In this document: positions 38,982 through 50,755 of the stretch, in pieces
Layout of the letters: every line of letters begins with the position of its first letter
How positions within the stretch are numbered: the stretch's first letter is position 1
Assembly: GCF_018139545.1 (NCBI RefSeq)
Contig: NZ_JAGSPJ010000003.1
Coordinates: 1 to 64,000, forward strand
DNA from: Affinundibacterium fentianense
GTDB taxonomy: Bacteria > Pseudomonadota > Gammaproteobacteria > Burkholderiales > Burkholderiaceae_D
Reading direction: 5' to 3'
Length of the DNA stretch: 64,000 bases
Notes under the pieces: generated by a model
What the model was told of the DNA's origin: nothing
Seen by the model: the letters and a program-made list of their open reading frames with translations, nothing else
The model's database searches: none
Position numbers and translations under genes: made by a program

Positions 38982-39647
38982 ATGCCAATTACGATTAGCC
39001 AATATTGGTTGCAACTTGATGATTTGGGTCGGGCGGTCGCTGTAGGTTTGATTTTTATGTCTTTGCTGAGCTGGTTTACGATACTCAGTAAAACTTGGTC
39101 GTATTGGCGGATTCGACGCAATCCGTCTGCGCTAAACACATTTTGGAACGCGCCAACCATCGAAGATGCGGTGACGATTTTGGATGTACTTGACCTAGAA
39201 GGTATTTACACTCCGTTAGCCAAGCAAAGCTGGTCAGCGGCAATTCCACAACCATCACGACACTCCATCATGGCTAAATCGGAGCTAACTGACGTGCTGA
39301 CGCGGGTCTTGCGTGAAGAGCTAAACCGAGTGACTGTGCGATTGGAATCGGGGCTCACTTTATTGGCGTCAATTGGTGCGACAGCGCCTTTCGTCGGTTT
39401 ATTGGGAACGGTTTGGGGAATTTATCATGCGTTGACTGCTGTCTCAGGTTCCAGTGCGATTCAGATTGATTTAGTTGCGGGACCTGTTGGCGAGGCTTTG
39501 GTGATGACAGGCTTAGGTTTGATCGTCGCAATCCCAGCCGTACTGGCGTATAACGCATTTAACCGGATGAATCGAATTATTCTTGCCGAGGTAGATGGAT
39601 TTGCATTTGACTTGCATGCCCATTTCACCAAAGCGAAGCAAGTTTAG
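38982..39647 (+). CDS. exbB: MotA/TolQ/ExbB proton channel family protein
   Basis: This inner-membrane component uses the proton gradient to energise TonB- or Tol-type transport. Three hydrophobic segments are visible: near residue 20 (VGLIFMSLLSWFTIL), near 128 (LLASIGATAPFVGLLGTVWGI) and near 170 (ALVMTGLGLIVAIPAVLAY). The last two are the family signature. It is paired with exbD 14 bp downstream. Without a tonB, tolA or tolB neighbour I cannot fully separate ExbB from TolQ; the dapB-leuS context favours ExbB. Confidence 0.88.
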   Translation: MPITISQYWLQLDDLGRAVAVGLIFMSLLSWFTILSKTWSYWRIRRNPSALNTFWNAPTIEDAVTILDVLDLEGIYTPLAKQSWSAAIPQPSRHSIMAKSELTDVLTRVLREELNRVTVRLESGLTLLASIGATAPFVGLLGTVWGIYHALTAVSGSSAIQIDLVAGPVGEALVMTGLGLIVAIPAVLAYNAFNRMNRIILAEVDGFAFDLHAHFTKAKQV

Positions 39648-39661
39648 GTGTTCTGATTTCT

Positions 39662-40147
39662 ATGGGATTTGGTCAATTTAAGAGTTTGGGAAGACGTTCT
39701 GAAGCGTCGCTGGGGTCGATGTCAGAAATTAATGTCACACCGATGGTGGATGTGATGTTGGTTTTGTTAGTTATTTTTATTTTGGCGGCGCCGTTACTCA
39801 ATCACGCGATTCGGCTCGATTTGCCCGAGGCGCAAAGTGATGCGTTGCCTCAGGATGCAAAACTCATTAGCTTGTCTTTCGATGTCGAAGGACGATTATT
39901 TTGGGATACCGAGCTGATCGATTCCGAGATTTTAAAGCAACGACTACTCCTCAGTGCAAAGCAAAAGCCACAGCCGGAAATTCTCATACGTGCTGATAAG
40001 TCAACACGTTTCGAAAGAATTGCTGAGGTGATGGCTGCAGCGCAAGAGCAAGGCCTGAAGCAGATTGGTTTTGCGACAGACACTAAAATCAACGGCAAGG
40101 CAACAAAAAATTCCGTCGATCATTCCGCTTTAGCCCCTAAAAAGTAA
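39662..40147 (+). CDS. exbD: ExbD/TolR family biopolymer transport protein
   Basis: The 161-residue partner of ExbB has a single N-terminal helix with the essential Asp (VTPMVDVMLVLLVIFILAAPLL), then a periplasmic domain ending in ILIRADKSTRFERIAEVMAAAQEQGLKQIGFAT. The last 20 residues are polar and extend slightly beyond usual members. A 164-bp gap separates it from leuS. Confidence 0.9.
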   Translation: MGFGQFKSLGRRSEASLGSMSEINVTPMVDVMLVLLVIFILAAPLLNHAIRLDLPEAQSDALPQDAKLISLSFDVEGRLFWDTELIDSEILKQRLLLSAKQKPQPEILIRADKSTRFERIAEVMAAAQEQGLKQIGFATDTKINGKATKNSVDHSALAPKK

Positions 40148-40278
40148 GTAAAAGCTGGCTTTTTGTCCTAGTCTTCCCTCAATTTCCCTGCCTTTAGCCT
40201 TATAATCTAAGGCTGTGATTTGCTTCAATGAATTGCTCGCTCGACCTTGAGTTTGCGAGTCTTATGCAAACAAACTAA

Positions 40279-42939
<2,661 letters not shown>

Positions 42940-42990
42940 GTTTGCATAGTATTGCAGACGCAAAGTACGTGGATGTCTTGTAGACTAGTT

Positions 42991-43156
42991 CCCTCTCCCG
43001 CAAGCGGGAGAGGGTTAGGGTGAGGGTGGTTCAGAAGTGATAAAGTCGTCGAAAGGCATAGGATGGCGGAAAGCCCCTGTCATTTGTTTTCAATAATTTT
43101 ATTCGAAGTTGAACCACCCTCATCCCCGACCCTTCTCCCGCTTGCGGGAGAAGGGA
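42991..43156. repeat. REP-like inverted pair downstream of leuS (BIME-type)
   Basis: The left arm (42991-43034) is a hairpin CCCTCTCCCGC/GCGGGAGAGGG followed by a GGGTGAGGGTGGTTCA tail. The right arm (43111-43156) is the same element in reverse orientation with a CCCTTCTCCCGC hairpin. About 76 bp separate them. A third copy is at 46728. The pattern matches a bacterial interspersed mosaic element and may also end leuS transcription. Confidence 0.85.
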
Positions 43157-43194
43157 GTTTGAAATTCCAAGTTGTTAAGTAGAGTGAAAGCCTC

Positions 43195-43713
43195 ATGAGC
43201 ATAAAGCGTTCTCTAAAAATTGTTAGTTATCTTGTTTTTATCATGGGTCTTAGCGCTTGCGGATTTGCGCTACGTGGCGCAGTCGCGTTTCCGTTCCAAA
43301 GCATTTACGTTGGCTTGCCAGATAGTTCTGCTTTAGGTGGCGAACTTAAACGCAATCTACGTGCTAATGGCAAAACGGAAGTCACTGCTCAAGCAACGAC
43401 GGCGGATGTGATTTTGGATGTATTAGGTGAGTCGCGTGATAAGTCGATCTTGTCTTTGAACAGCCAAGGTCGTGTGCGTGAATTCAATTTACTGTATAAC
43501 TTAAAATTTCGTTTGCGCGATAAAGCCGGACGTGAAGTTTTAGAGCCAACCACGATTAGTCTGAAGCGCAATCTCAGTTTTAAAGAAAATGAAGTCCTCG
43601 CGAAAGAAGCGGAGGAAGCTTTGTTGTATCGCGATATGCAATCGGAATTGGTACAGCAAATTATGCGTCGTCTCGCCGTCGTGAAGATGGATGCACCTGC
43701 TAAAGCAGACTAA
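43195..43713 (+). CDS. lptE: LPS-assembly lipoprotein LptE
   Basis: LptE plugs the LptD barrel that inserts lipopolysaccharide in the outer membrane. The signal peptide ends with the lipobox LSAC, followed by GFALRGAVAFPFQSIYVGLP, the conserved start of mature LptE. The rest (LKRNLRANGKTEVT..., SLNSQGRVREFNLLYNLKFR) fits the family, as does the length of 172. It is followed by holA after 41 bp. The short spacer contains a 9-bp tandem repeat (TAAGCACAC). Confidence 0.93.
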   Translation: MSIKRSLKIVSYLVFIMGLSACGFALRGAVAFPFQSIYVGLPDSSALGGELKRNLRANGKTEVTAQATTADVILDVLGESRDKSILSLNSQGRVREFNLLYNLKFRLRDKAGREVLEPTTISLKRNLSFKENEVLAKEAEEALLYRDMQSELVQQIMRRLAVVKMDAPAKAD

Positions 43714-43738
43714 GCACACTAAGCACACTAAGCAAACA
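43709..43738 (+). repeat. Short tandem repeat, unit TAAGCACAC
   Basis: The 9-bp unit occurs almost three times across the lptE stop codon and spacer. The lptE stop is the TAA of the first unit. Confidence 0.65.
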
Positions 43739-43754
43739 AAGGTCAAAACTGAAT

Positions 43755-44774
43755 ATGCAATTACGCTATGATGCTATTGATGCCCATCTCGCCAAAGGTT
43801 TGGCGGCGATGTATGTCATCTCCAGCGATGAGCATTTGCTAGTTCAAGAGACCGCTGACAAAATTCGTAAAGTCTCGAAAGCACAAGGTTTTTTAGAGCG
43901 TGAAATTCTCACGGTAGAACGCTATTTTAAGTGGGGCGAACTGCTCGCTGCGAACCAATCGCAATCCTTATTTGGCGATAAAAAGCTGATTGATTTGCGT
44001 ATTCCGACCGGCAAACCAGGCAAAGACGGCGGTGCAGCTTTACAAGAATATGTGCGAGATCTCTCGCCCGATAACATCACTTTAATTACCCTGCCTAAAC
44101 TCGATTGGGCAACGCAAAAAGCAGCTTGGGTGACGATGTTGCAGCAGGTTGCTGTCTATATTGACATCCCTTTGATTGAACGCGTTGCCTTGCCGAATTG
44201 GATAGGACAACGATTGGCGGCACAAGGCCAAAGTGCCGATCGTCAAAGCTTGGAGTTTATTGCGGATAGGGTGGAAGGTAACTTACTCGCAGCGCATCAA
44301 GAAATTCAAAAACTCGGTTTGCTGCACCCACAAGGTAAATTGAGTTTTGACGTGATTCATGACGCAGTCTTAAACGTCGCTCGTTACGATGTATTTAAAC
44401 TCAACGAAGCGATGCTAGTCGGCGATGTGGCACGCTTGGTCAGAATGTTAGATGGACTCAAAGGTGAGGGCGAAGCGCTACCTTTGGTCTTATGGGCGAT
44501 GGCAGAAGAGCTACGCACCTTACTCAAATTAAAATCCGGCGTCGCACAAGGACGCCCATTGGGGGCACTCTTGAAAGAGTACCGTATTTGGGGCCCAAGG
44601 GAAAAACTCATGGAACCCGCATTACGTCGCGTGAGTTTGGCGACCCTGCAAGCAGCATTACAAGACGCTGCGCAAATCGACAAAATGGTGAAGGGCTTAC
44701 GTGCGCCAAAATTTGCTGGTGATGCTTGGGATGCTTTATTGCATCTGGGTTTGCGAGTAGCAAAAGCAAATTAA
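43755..44774 (+). CDS. holA: DNA polymerase III subunit delta
   Basis: HolA opens and loads the sliding clamp within the clamp-loader complex. The 339-residue protein has the family N-terminus (YVISSDEHLLVQETADKIRK), ERYFKWGELLAANQSQSLFGDKKLIDLR, the EGNLLAAHQEIQKLGLL motif and DVFKLNEAMLVGD. It follows lptE as in most beta- and gammaproteobacteria. Confidence 0.95.
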   Translation: MQLRYDAIDAHLAKGLAAMYVISSDEHLLVQETADKIRKVSKAQGFLEREILTVERYFKWGELLAANQSQSLFGDKKLIDLRIPTGKPGKDGGAALQEYVRDLSPDNITLITLPKLDWATQKAAWVTMLQQVAVYIDIPLIERVALPNWIGQRLAAQGQSADRQSLEFIADRVEGNLLAAHQEIQKLGLLHPQGKLSFDVIHDAVLNVARYDVFKLNEAMLVGDVARLVRMLDGLKGEGEALPLVLWAMAEELRTLLKLKSGVAQGRPLGALLKEYRIWGPREKLMEPALRRVSLATLQAALQDAAQIDKMVKGLRAPKFAGDAWDALLHLGLRVAKAN

Positions 44775-44953
44775 CGCTTCTCTAAATCGCTTATTTGTGC
44801 GCATCGCGTTGTTGCTCATGCTCGCAATATCGGCGCCATATAGGGTGATTTTGTAACGCTTGCTCAGCACCTAGCGCAGTATCCCAAAAAGCAAATTTGC
44901 GATGCTTCGCGCCAACCAATCAATGACACTAATAAAGTTTAGATTAAACAAAA

Positions 44954-46240
44954 ATGAGTATGGATCTCAATACCTACAATATCCAAGATTACATGAAGAC
45001 ATTGGGTCAGCAGGCTCGTGCCGCTTCACGTGCGATGGTTAAAGCCGATACCGCGACCAAAAATAAAGCCTTGCTGGCAATCGCAACAGCAATTCGTCGT
45101 GATGCTGCTTCTTTGCGTGCCGCCAATGAACTCGATCTAGCAGCCGCAAAAACTGCAGGCATGGATGCCGCAATGTTAGATCGACTTGCCTTGAGTGATA
45201 AAGCGATTGCCACTATGGCAGAAGGCTTAGAACAAATTGCGCGCTTGTCTGATCCGATCGGCGAAATCTCGAATATGAAATATCGTCCATCTGGCATACA
45301 AGTTGGACAAATGCGCGTGCCGCTAGGCGTGATCGGCATCATTTATGAAGCGCGTCCCAACGTAACGGTAGATGCCGCGGGTTTGTGCATCAAGAGTGGT
45401 AACGCAACGATCTTACGCGGTGGCTCCGAAGCTATTCATTGCAATTGCGCGTTAGCGTTACTGGTGAAAGAAGGCTTAGCTGCGGCTGGTTTGCCGGAGC
45501 AAGCGGTGCAAGTAGTTGATACCACCGACCGCGCGGCGGTTGGTGCCTTGATTACCATGCCAGAATATGTCGATGTGATCGTCCCGCGTGGTGGCAAGAG
45601 TTTGATAGAACGCTTGATGCGCGAAGCGACTGTGCCGATGATTAAGCATTTAGACGGCATCTGTCATGTTTACATCGACGATAAAGCCGATATCCAAAAA
45701 GCCATCGATATAGGATTTAATGCAAAATGCCATCGTTACGGTACGTGCAATACAATGGAAACTCTATTGGTGGCCGAAGCAATTGCACCACAGGTTTTGC
45801 CCTTGTTAGCGGAGCGTTATTTGACTGAAAAAGTAGAATTGCGTTGTGATGTACAAGCAGCACAAATCCTACACGCTTATCCTTATTTGGCAGAGGCACA
45901 AGAAGTTGATTGGTCCACCGAATATTTAGCGCCGATTTTGGCAATCAAACTGGTGGTCGATATGTATGAAGCAATTGAGCACATCAACCAATATTCGTCC
46001 AAGCACACCGAGTCTATCATTACCGAAGATTACAGCCGTGCCATGGCATTTTTGCGTGAAGTTGACTCTGCATCGGTCATGGTGAATGCATCGACCCGAT
46101 TTGCAGATGGCTTTGAATATGGACTTGGCGCGGAAATTGGCATTTCTAATGATAAACTGCACGCGCGTGGACCCGTTGGTTTGGAAGGATTGACTTCTTT
46201 GAAATACGTGGTCTTTGGTCATGGTGAAGTTCGCCAATAA
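44954..46240 (+). CDS. proA: Gamma-glutamyl phosphate reductase
   Basis: ProA reduces gamma-glutamyl phosphate to glutamate semialdehyde in proline synthesis. Signatures: [46 protein letters not shown] and the catalytic Cys in [10 protein letters not shown]. The length of 428 is typical. hemJ starts 29 bp downstream and is probably co-transcribed. The 179-bp gap after holA holds no recognisable gene. Confidence 0.97.
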   Translation: MSMDLNTYNIQDYMKTLGQQARAASRAMVKADTATKNKALLAIATAIRRDAASLRAANELDLAAAKTAGMDAAMLDRLALSDKAIATMAEGLEQIARLSDPIGEISNMKYRPSGIQVGQMRVPLGVIGIIYEARPNVTVDAAGLCIKSGNATILRGGSEAIHCNCALALLVKEGLAAAGLPEQAVQVVDTTDRAAVGALITMPEYVDVIVPRGGKSLIERLMREATVPMIKHLDGICHVYIDDKADIQKAIDIGFNAKCHRYGTCNTMETLLVAEAIAPQVLPLLAERYLTEKVELRCDVQAAQILHAYPYLAEAQEVDWSTEYLAPILAIKLVVDMYEAIEHINQYSSKHTESIITEDYSRAMAFLREVDSASVMVNASTRFADGFEYGLGAEIGISNDKLHARGPVGLEGLTSLKYVVFGHGEVRQ

Positions 46241-46269
46241 CAGAAATATAGTCAAAAATAAGGTCACCC

Positions 46270-46692
46270 ATGCTCTACGTCAAAGCATTTCATATCGTGT
46301 TTATCGCCTCTTGGTTCGCTGGCTTATTTTATTTGCCTCGTATTTTTGTCAATTTGGCGATGGAAAGTCATCAACCTAGCGTTGAACGCTTGCTACTAAT
46401 GGCACGTAAGTTATACCGCTTTATGACCATCTTGATGATTCCTGCATTGGTATTGGGATTGTGGTTATGGCTAGGCTACGGTATCGGCAAAGGGCCAGGT
46501 AATGGCTGGATGCATGCGAAGTTAGCGATTGTGGTTTTGTTGATCGGCTATCACCATGCTTGCGGTAGCATCTTGAAAAAATTTGAACGCGGTCAAAACA
46601 AACGCAGCCACAAGTGGTTCCGCTTTTTCAATGAAGTACCAGTATTAATGATGATTGCGGCGGTGATTTTGGTCGTGGTGAAGCCGTTTTAG
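46270..46692 (+). CDS. hemJ: HemJ-type protoporphyrinogen oxidase (CopD family membrane protein)
   Basis: HemJ oxidises protoporphyrinogen IX to protoporphyrin IX in bacteria without HemG or HemY. The 140-residue protein has four hydrophobic helices, the conserved His8 in KAFHIVFIASWFAGLFYLPR, and MHAKLAIVVLLIGYHHACG with a conserved Lys/His. It lies after proA, as in related genomes, and complements hemL and hemH found elsewhere in this window. Confidence 0.9.
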   Translation: MLYVKAFHIVFIASWFAGLFYLPRIFVNLAMESHQPSVERLLLMARKLYRFMTILMIPALVLGLWLWLGYGIGKGPGNGWMHAKLAIVVLLIGYHHACGSILKKFERGQNKRSHKWFRFFNEVPVLMMIAAVILVVVKPF

Positions 46693-46727
46693 TCGGCTAT
46701 TTGTAGAAAAGTCGAATGCAGATAACA

Positions 46728-46772
46728 CTCCCTCGCCTGCAAGCGGGAGAGAGCAGGGATGAGGGTAGTTCA
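46728..46772 (+). repeat. Third REP-like copy (imperfect)
   Basis: The sequence carries an imperfect CTCCCTCGCCTGC/GCGGGAGAG hairpin followed by GGGATGAGGGTAGTTCA, the tail seen at 43015 and, inverted, at 43111. It is in the same orientation as the left arm of the pair downstream of leuS and lies between hemJ and the isomerase gene. Confidence 0.75.
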
Positions 46773-46915
46773 GCCGAAACAAAAGTGTTTTGAACAATGA
46801 ATAGAGATGTGATAACAAGGTTCAAAATCGTATCTCCAAACAACACTAAATTCTGCCAAGCCCAACACCGCCAATAGGTGAATGTTTTGAATAATCAATT
46901 TGTGGAGTGTTTTGC

Positions 46916-47518
46916 ATGAGCAAAGTTTGTGATTACTATTTCGCACCCCATTCACCTTGGTCTTATTTAGGTCATCAACGCTTTATCGACATTGCAGCCA
47001 AGCACAAAGTAAAAATCGCTTTAAAACCTTGTGACTTAAGTCGTGTTTTTGCAGCGTCTGGCGGCTTACCATTAGCCAAACGCGCACCGCAACGACAAGC
47101 TTATCGTCTGATTGAGTTGCAGCGTTGGAGTGATTTTTTGCAAGTCCCTATGCATGTGCAACCACAATTTTTTCCGGTGACGCCCGATCCTGCAGCGCGA
47201 TTAATCATCGCCGCACAAATCGCGCATGGTAATGAAGTCGCATTGGCTTTATCAACATCGATCATGCGTGCCATGTGGGCAGAGCAAAAAAATATCGCCG
47301 ATGAAGCAACCTTAATCGGCCTTGCCTGTGATGCTGATTTAGATGGCAAACAATTGTTGAAGTCAGCAGAAACCGCAGCAGTACAAGCTGACTATGAACG
47401 CAATACCAATGATGCGATTGCCGCCAATGTTTTTGGCGCCCCTTGGTATGTATACAAAGGTGAAGGCTTTTGGGGACAAGATAGATTAGATTTTCTTGAA
47501 CGCGCGTTTGCGACTTAG
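46916..47518 (+). CDS. 2-hydroxychromene-2-carboxylate isomerase-like protein (DsbA/GST-kappa fold)
   Basis: The 200-residue protein belongs to the HCCA isomerase/NahD family, thioredoxin-fold enzymes using glutathione. It begins DYYFAPHSPWSYLGHQRF, where the active-site Ser replaces the DsbA Cys, and ends in NVFGAPWYVYKGEGFWGQDRLDFLE, the family C-terminal signature. No naphthalene-type degradation genes surround it, so the substrate is unknown. The start at 46916 has GGAG eight bases upstream. A terminator follows directly. Confidence 0.88.
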   Translation: MSKVCDYYFAPHSPWSYLGHQRFIDIAAKHKVKIALKPCDLSRVFAASGGLPLAKRAPQRQAYRLIELQRWSDFLQVPMHVQPQFFPVTPDPAARLIIAAQIAHGNEVALALSTSIMRAMWAEQKNIADEATLIGLACDADLDGKQLLKSAETAAVQADYERNTNDAIAANVFGAPWYVYKGEGFWGQDRLDFLERAFAT

Positions 47519-47555
47519 TTCGAAAAAAGTATTTGTATTTAATTTTTAGTAAGCC

Positions 47556-47585
47556 CTCTGATCACGCAGCGTGTTCAGAGTTTTT
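47556..47585 (+). terminator. Terminator after the isomerase gene
   Basis: CTCTGA/TCAGAG with an inner CAC/GTG forms a hairpin followed by five T residues. It overlaps the upstream end of the long frame of the next gene, which argues for the downstream start there. Confidence 0.75.
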
Positions 47586-47612
47586 AAAACCATGACGGAA
47601 AAAAGGTCCCCC

Positions 47613-48830
47613 ATGAAAACACGTTATTCTTATTTTTGCCCATGCCCACGCGGTTTGGAAACGGCTTTAGCCGAAGAGCTCAACGAGATCGCCGATCTCA
47701 AATCGCCTAAGACGATACACGTACACACACAAGTGCCAGGTGGCGTGCATTTTTCTGGCGAACTGAATGACGCCTATCGCGTTAACTTGCATTCACGTAT
47801 TGCTTCCCGGGTCCTGTTGCGTATGGCGCACGGTGGCTACACCAACGAAAACGATATCTACGATTTGACGCTAGAACAGCCGTGGGAAGATTGGTTTGGC
47901 TATCACCACACGATACGCGTTGATGTCACTGCGGTGAAGTCGCCACTCAAGAGTTTGGAATTCACCACGCTTAAAATTAAGGACGCGATCTGCGATCGTT
48001 TCCGCGATCAATTCACGCAACGTCCATCGGTCGATACCAAACAACCTGACATGCGCATCGTCGGCTTCTTAGATGCACACAACTACACCGTTTATCTCGA
48101 CACGTCAGGTGAAGCCTTATTCAAACGCGGCTGGCGTTTGGAGACAGGCGATGCGCCTTTGCGAGAAAATTTGGCGGCAGGTTTGCTGCGTACTTCAGGT
48201 TGGAAACCGGGTGTACCTTTGTTCGATCCGATGTGCGGGTCGGGTACGATTTTGATTGAAGCTGCGCAAATGGTCGCAGGCATTCCACCCGGCATGCGCC
48301 GCGAATTCGCCTTTGAAAAATTTGCTGCCTTCAACGAAGAAGAATGGCAAGACATCAAAAACAGCATACGTGCTAATCCTTTGCCAGTAGAGCCAACTAT
48401 TTTCGGTAGCGATATTTCTGGCGATATGGTCAGCATGACGCGCAATAATTTGAACAAAGCCGGTATCAAATTCGAAGTGCCTTTAAAACAAATTGAAGCC
48501 CAAGAAATCAAAGCACCAACTGAGCATCCAGGTATCTTGTTAACCAACCCACCTTACGGCGAACGTATCGGCGTGCGCGGTGATCAAAGCTTTGAACCTG
48601 ATGATTTAGCGCGCGAATTTTTCGCCGCGTTCAGTGCCACATTGAAGCAACGCTTTGCAGGTTGGAGCGTGTTCTTATTCACTGCCGATTTGGGTTTGCC
48701 AAAACTTTTACGCTTAAAAGAATCACGTAAAACACCATTCTTCAATGGTGCTTTGGAATGTCGTTTGTTTCGCTTTGATATGGTGGCGGGATTTAATCGT
48801 CGTGAGGCAGCGAAACCGAAAGACATGTAA
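47613..48830 (+). CDS. RlmL-type 23S rRNA guanine-N2 methyltransferase (THUMP domain)
   Basis: The protein of about 405 residues has an N-terminal THUMP-like RNA-binding domain (CPCPRGLETALAEEL, VPGGVHFSGEL) and a class I SAM-dependent domain with FDPMCGSGTILIEAA and the catalytic NPPYGERIG motif used for N2-guanine methylation. It corresponds to the RlmL half of E. coli RlmKL (G2445) without the RlmK half. I use the ATG at 47613, with AAGG six bases upstream; earlier starts at 47571 and 47592 lie in or next to a terminator hairpin and lack a ribosome site. Confidence 0.9.
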   Translation: MKTRYSYFCPCPRGLETALAEELNEIADLKSPKTIHVHTQVPGGVHFSGELNDAYRVNLHSRIASRVLLRMAHGGYTNENDIYDLTLEQPWEDWFGYHHTIRVDVTAVKSPLKSLEFTTLKIKDAICDRFRDQFTQRPSVDTKQPDMRIVGFLDAHNYTVYLDTSGEALFKRGWRLETGDAPLRENLAAGLLRTSGWKPGVPLFDPMCGSGTILIEAAQMVAGIPPGMRREFAFEKFAAFNEEEWQDIKNSIRANPLPVEPTIFGSDISGDMVSMTRNNLNKAGIKFEVPLKQIEAQEIKAPTEHPGILLTNPPYGERIGVRGDQSFEPDDLAREFFAAFSATLKQRFAGWSVFLFTADLGLPKLLRLKESRKTPFFNGALECRLFRFDMVAGFNRREAAKPKDM

Positions 48831-48919
48831 GCGGGTGCCAGAGATTATCTCGGGCAGCTTAAGGTAGGCGTCAATAGTGGGGCACATTCATCCCCTTCGT
48901 TCTGCCGTCTATCAGCAAA

Positions 48920-48955
48920 AGTGCGCCGCTATTTGGCAAGGATAGGCGGCGCACT
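48920..48955. terminator. Hairpin between convergent rlmL-type gene and M14 peptidase
   Basis: AGTGCGCCGC pairs with GCGGCGCACT with a TAT/ATA extension and a bulged G. Only short T stretches follow, so strength is uncertain. Confidence 0.65.
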
Positions 48956-48979
48956 ATTTTAGAGTTTGTTCCTCGTTGA

Positions 48980-50755
48980 TTACTTTAGAACAATCTGTTT
49001 ACTTAATTTTCCACCTTTGACGCTATCGTAGTGCACGGTTAATTCACCGCCATCGCTTTCAATCAGAAAATAGAGCGTTGTATTTCCAAATCCCGGCACG
49101 CCGCTGACCATCAAACGCTCGGGACGATGTGTTTGTAAATCAATCTGTCCATTGTATGTATTTCGGACAATGCCACTTGATAGAACTTTGGCGCCTTGTA
49201 TCGTCGCAAGATCTAAACGATGCAATTTATTCGCAATCACAATACTGGGAATGCTAGGAATGGCTCGTTCGTTGATGAGAGGCACTTCGATTTGCCAAAC
49301 GCGTGAACCGAGTTTCTTGATACTCGCGTCGAGAAAGCGTAATTTCGGAACATTCATCGCGTTAAATAAGACGAACGCAGCATTCCGATGTGTTTCTTCT
49401 TCGAGCATCCAACCTTCTGGCATACGTCCAGTGTCTTGACGCCAGCCACCGATTTCAATCGTACCATACTGTGGATGTTTCGCCTCTTTGAACGGAATGA
49501 ATTGGCGTCCTAAGCTCAACATATCATTCCACTTCATTGCATCAAATCCCTTTGCATCGTTTGATGGGGGGCGAACAGGATCTCCAACTTTCTGCGGAGG
49601 TTCGTAGCGAACAATATTGTTGTCATCCATGACCCGTCCGAAAAGCTCGGGAACAAAGCCAAAGGCTCCAACGATTCCATAGAAATGGTCCGTTGTACTG
49701 CCATAGGCTGTGTAGAGGTCACGCCATGTGATCATATAGCGGTATCCCGGCATCATTTTTTCGCCTTCTCGACCCAAGAAATCGAAAGTTCGATTGTCTT
49801 GCGCGCTGACAGGTGTTTGAGTTGGGGAGCCAGGGCCACGTAATATCATACGACCTGAATTATGAAAACTGATGACGCTGGAAACCTCTAAATGATCCAG
49901 CGCCCAATTGGCAATACTGCGCGTTTCTGGAATTTGTAGAGGATAGTCTGTCGCTCCGTTTTGAATGTAACGTGGTGCCCAATCGTATCCCCAAGTTCTG
50001 TTTGGGTCTGCGTAACCTACACTGTCTTCGCCAACGAGCCCGTCACCGTCTTGATCGTATCCTTCTTGCCCAAGAAGGATATAGTCGCCTAATTCTCCCG
50101 GCTCAAGCGGAAGCAAAATACGAGAATCCTTGGGATCGAGTTTGCGATTTCCCAAACCAAGTGGGACTTTTTTTCGCATCGTTGTAATCACCCCGTCTTT
50201 GTCGATGTCAACGGGACCGTCTTCATCGACCCTTCCATCGCGATCGTCATCAAATGGCCAAGGAGAAGATCTTGGATAACTTGCTGTGGCAGGTTCGTCA
50301 AACCATTTCGCACGACTATCTGGGCTGACGCTCGGGACAAAATAGAGTGTGGAGCGATCGACAGTTTCGGTAATTTTGTCGAGCTTACCGTAATTCTTGA
50401 GAATGTAATCGATGGTGTAAAGCACTGTGTCAGCGGCTTGGGCTTCGTTCGCGTGAATTGCGCCGTCAATATAGCTTGCAGGTTTATCGCCAGCCTTGCC
50501 AGTTTTTTCGTTATTGATCGTCAGCATCCACATTTCTGTCCCAGCTGCCGTCTTCCCCAGACTCTTAAGCGTGACTAAATTCGGATAGGCCGCGGCATAT
50601 CCCTTCATGTAGTCGACGATCTCTTTATTGTGATGAACACGATTAAAATGTGGCTGTGGAATCTTCGAGTCGCTGGCTAAAGAGATGGGCGAAATACTGA
50701 TGCTCGCAAGTACGAGGCATATTGCCTTTAATTGAAACCGAATGGATTTACTCAT
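48980..50755 (-). CDS. Secreted M14-family zinc carboxypeptidase (active-site intact)
   Basis: After a signal peptide (IRFQLKAICLVLASISISPISLAS) comes an M14 metallocarboxypeptidase domain with the zinc HxxE at His101/Glu104 (DGAIHANEA), the third zinc His in VISFHNSG and a probable catalytic Glu in FVPELFG. Inserted acidic loops of EF-hand type (DDDRDGRVDED, DIDKDGVITT, DQDGDGLVGED) suggest calcium binding. The last ~120 residues look like a beta-sandwich C-terminal domain. It probably acts in the periplasm or outside the cell on peptides. A strong AGGAGG lies five bases before the ATG, which overlaps the upstream paralogue's end by eight bases. Confidence 0.9.
   Translation of the reverse strand: MSKSIRFQLKAICLVLASISISPISLASDSKIPQPHFNRVHHNKEIVDYMKGYAAAYPNLVTLKSLGKTAAGTEMWMLTINNEKTGKAGDKPASYIDGAIHANEAQAADTVLYTIDYILKNYGKLDKITETVDRSTLYFVPSVSPDSRAKWFDEPATASYPRSSPWPFDDDRDGRVDEDGPVDIDKDGVITTMRKKVPLGLGNRKLDPKDSRILLPLEPGELGDYILLGQEGYDQDGDGLVGEDSVGYADPNRTWGYDWAPRYIQNGATDYPLQIPETRSIANWALDHLEVSSVISFHNSGRMILRGPGSPTQTPVSAQDNRTFDFLGREGEKMMPGYRYMITWRDLYTAYGSTTDHFYGIVGAFGFVPELFGRVMDDNNIVRYEPPQKVGDPVRPPSNDAKGFDAMKWNDMLSLGRQFIPFKEAKHPQYGTIEIGGWRQDTGRMPEGWMLEEETHRNAAFVLFNAMNVPKLRFLDASIKKLGSRVWQIEVPLINERAIPSIPSIVIANKLHRLDLATIQGAKVLSSGIVRNTYNGQIDLQTHRPERLMVSGVPGFGNTTLYFLIESDGGELTVHYDSVKGGKLSKQIVLK

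Noticed and set aside
40141..40170. AAAAGC-TG-GCTTTT as a terminator after exbD
   Set aside because: The loop is too small for the stem, leaving only a weak AT-rich hairpin.
44775..44953. Gap between holA and proA as a place for a small gene or RNA
   Set aside because: No frame with a start, ribosome site or recognisable product, and no stable tRNA-like fold, was found by eye.
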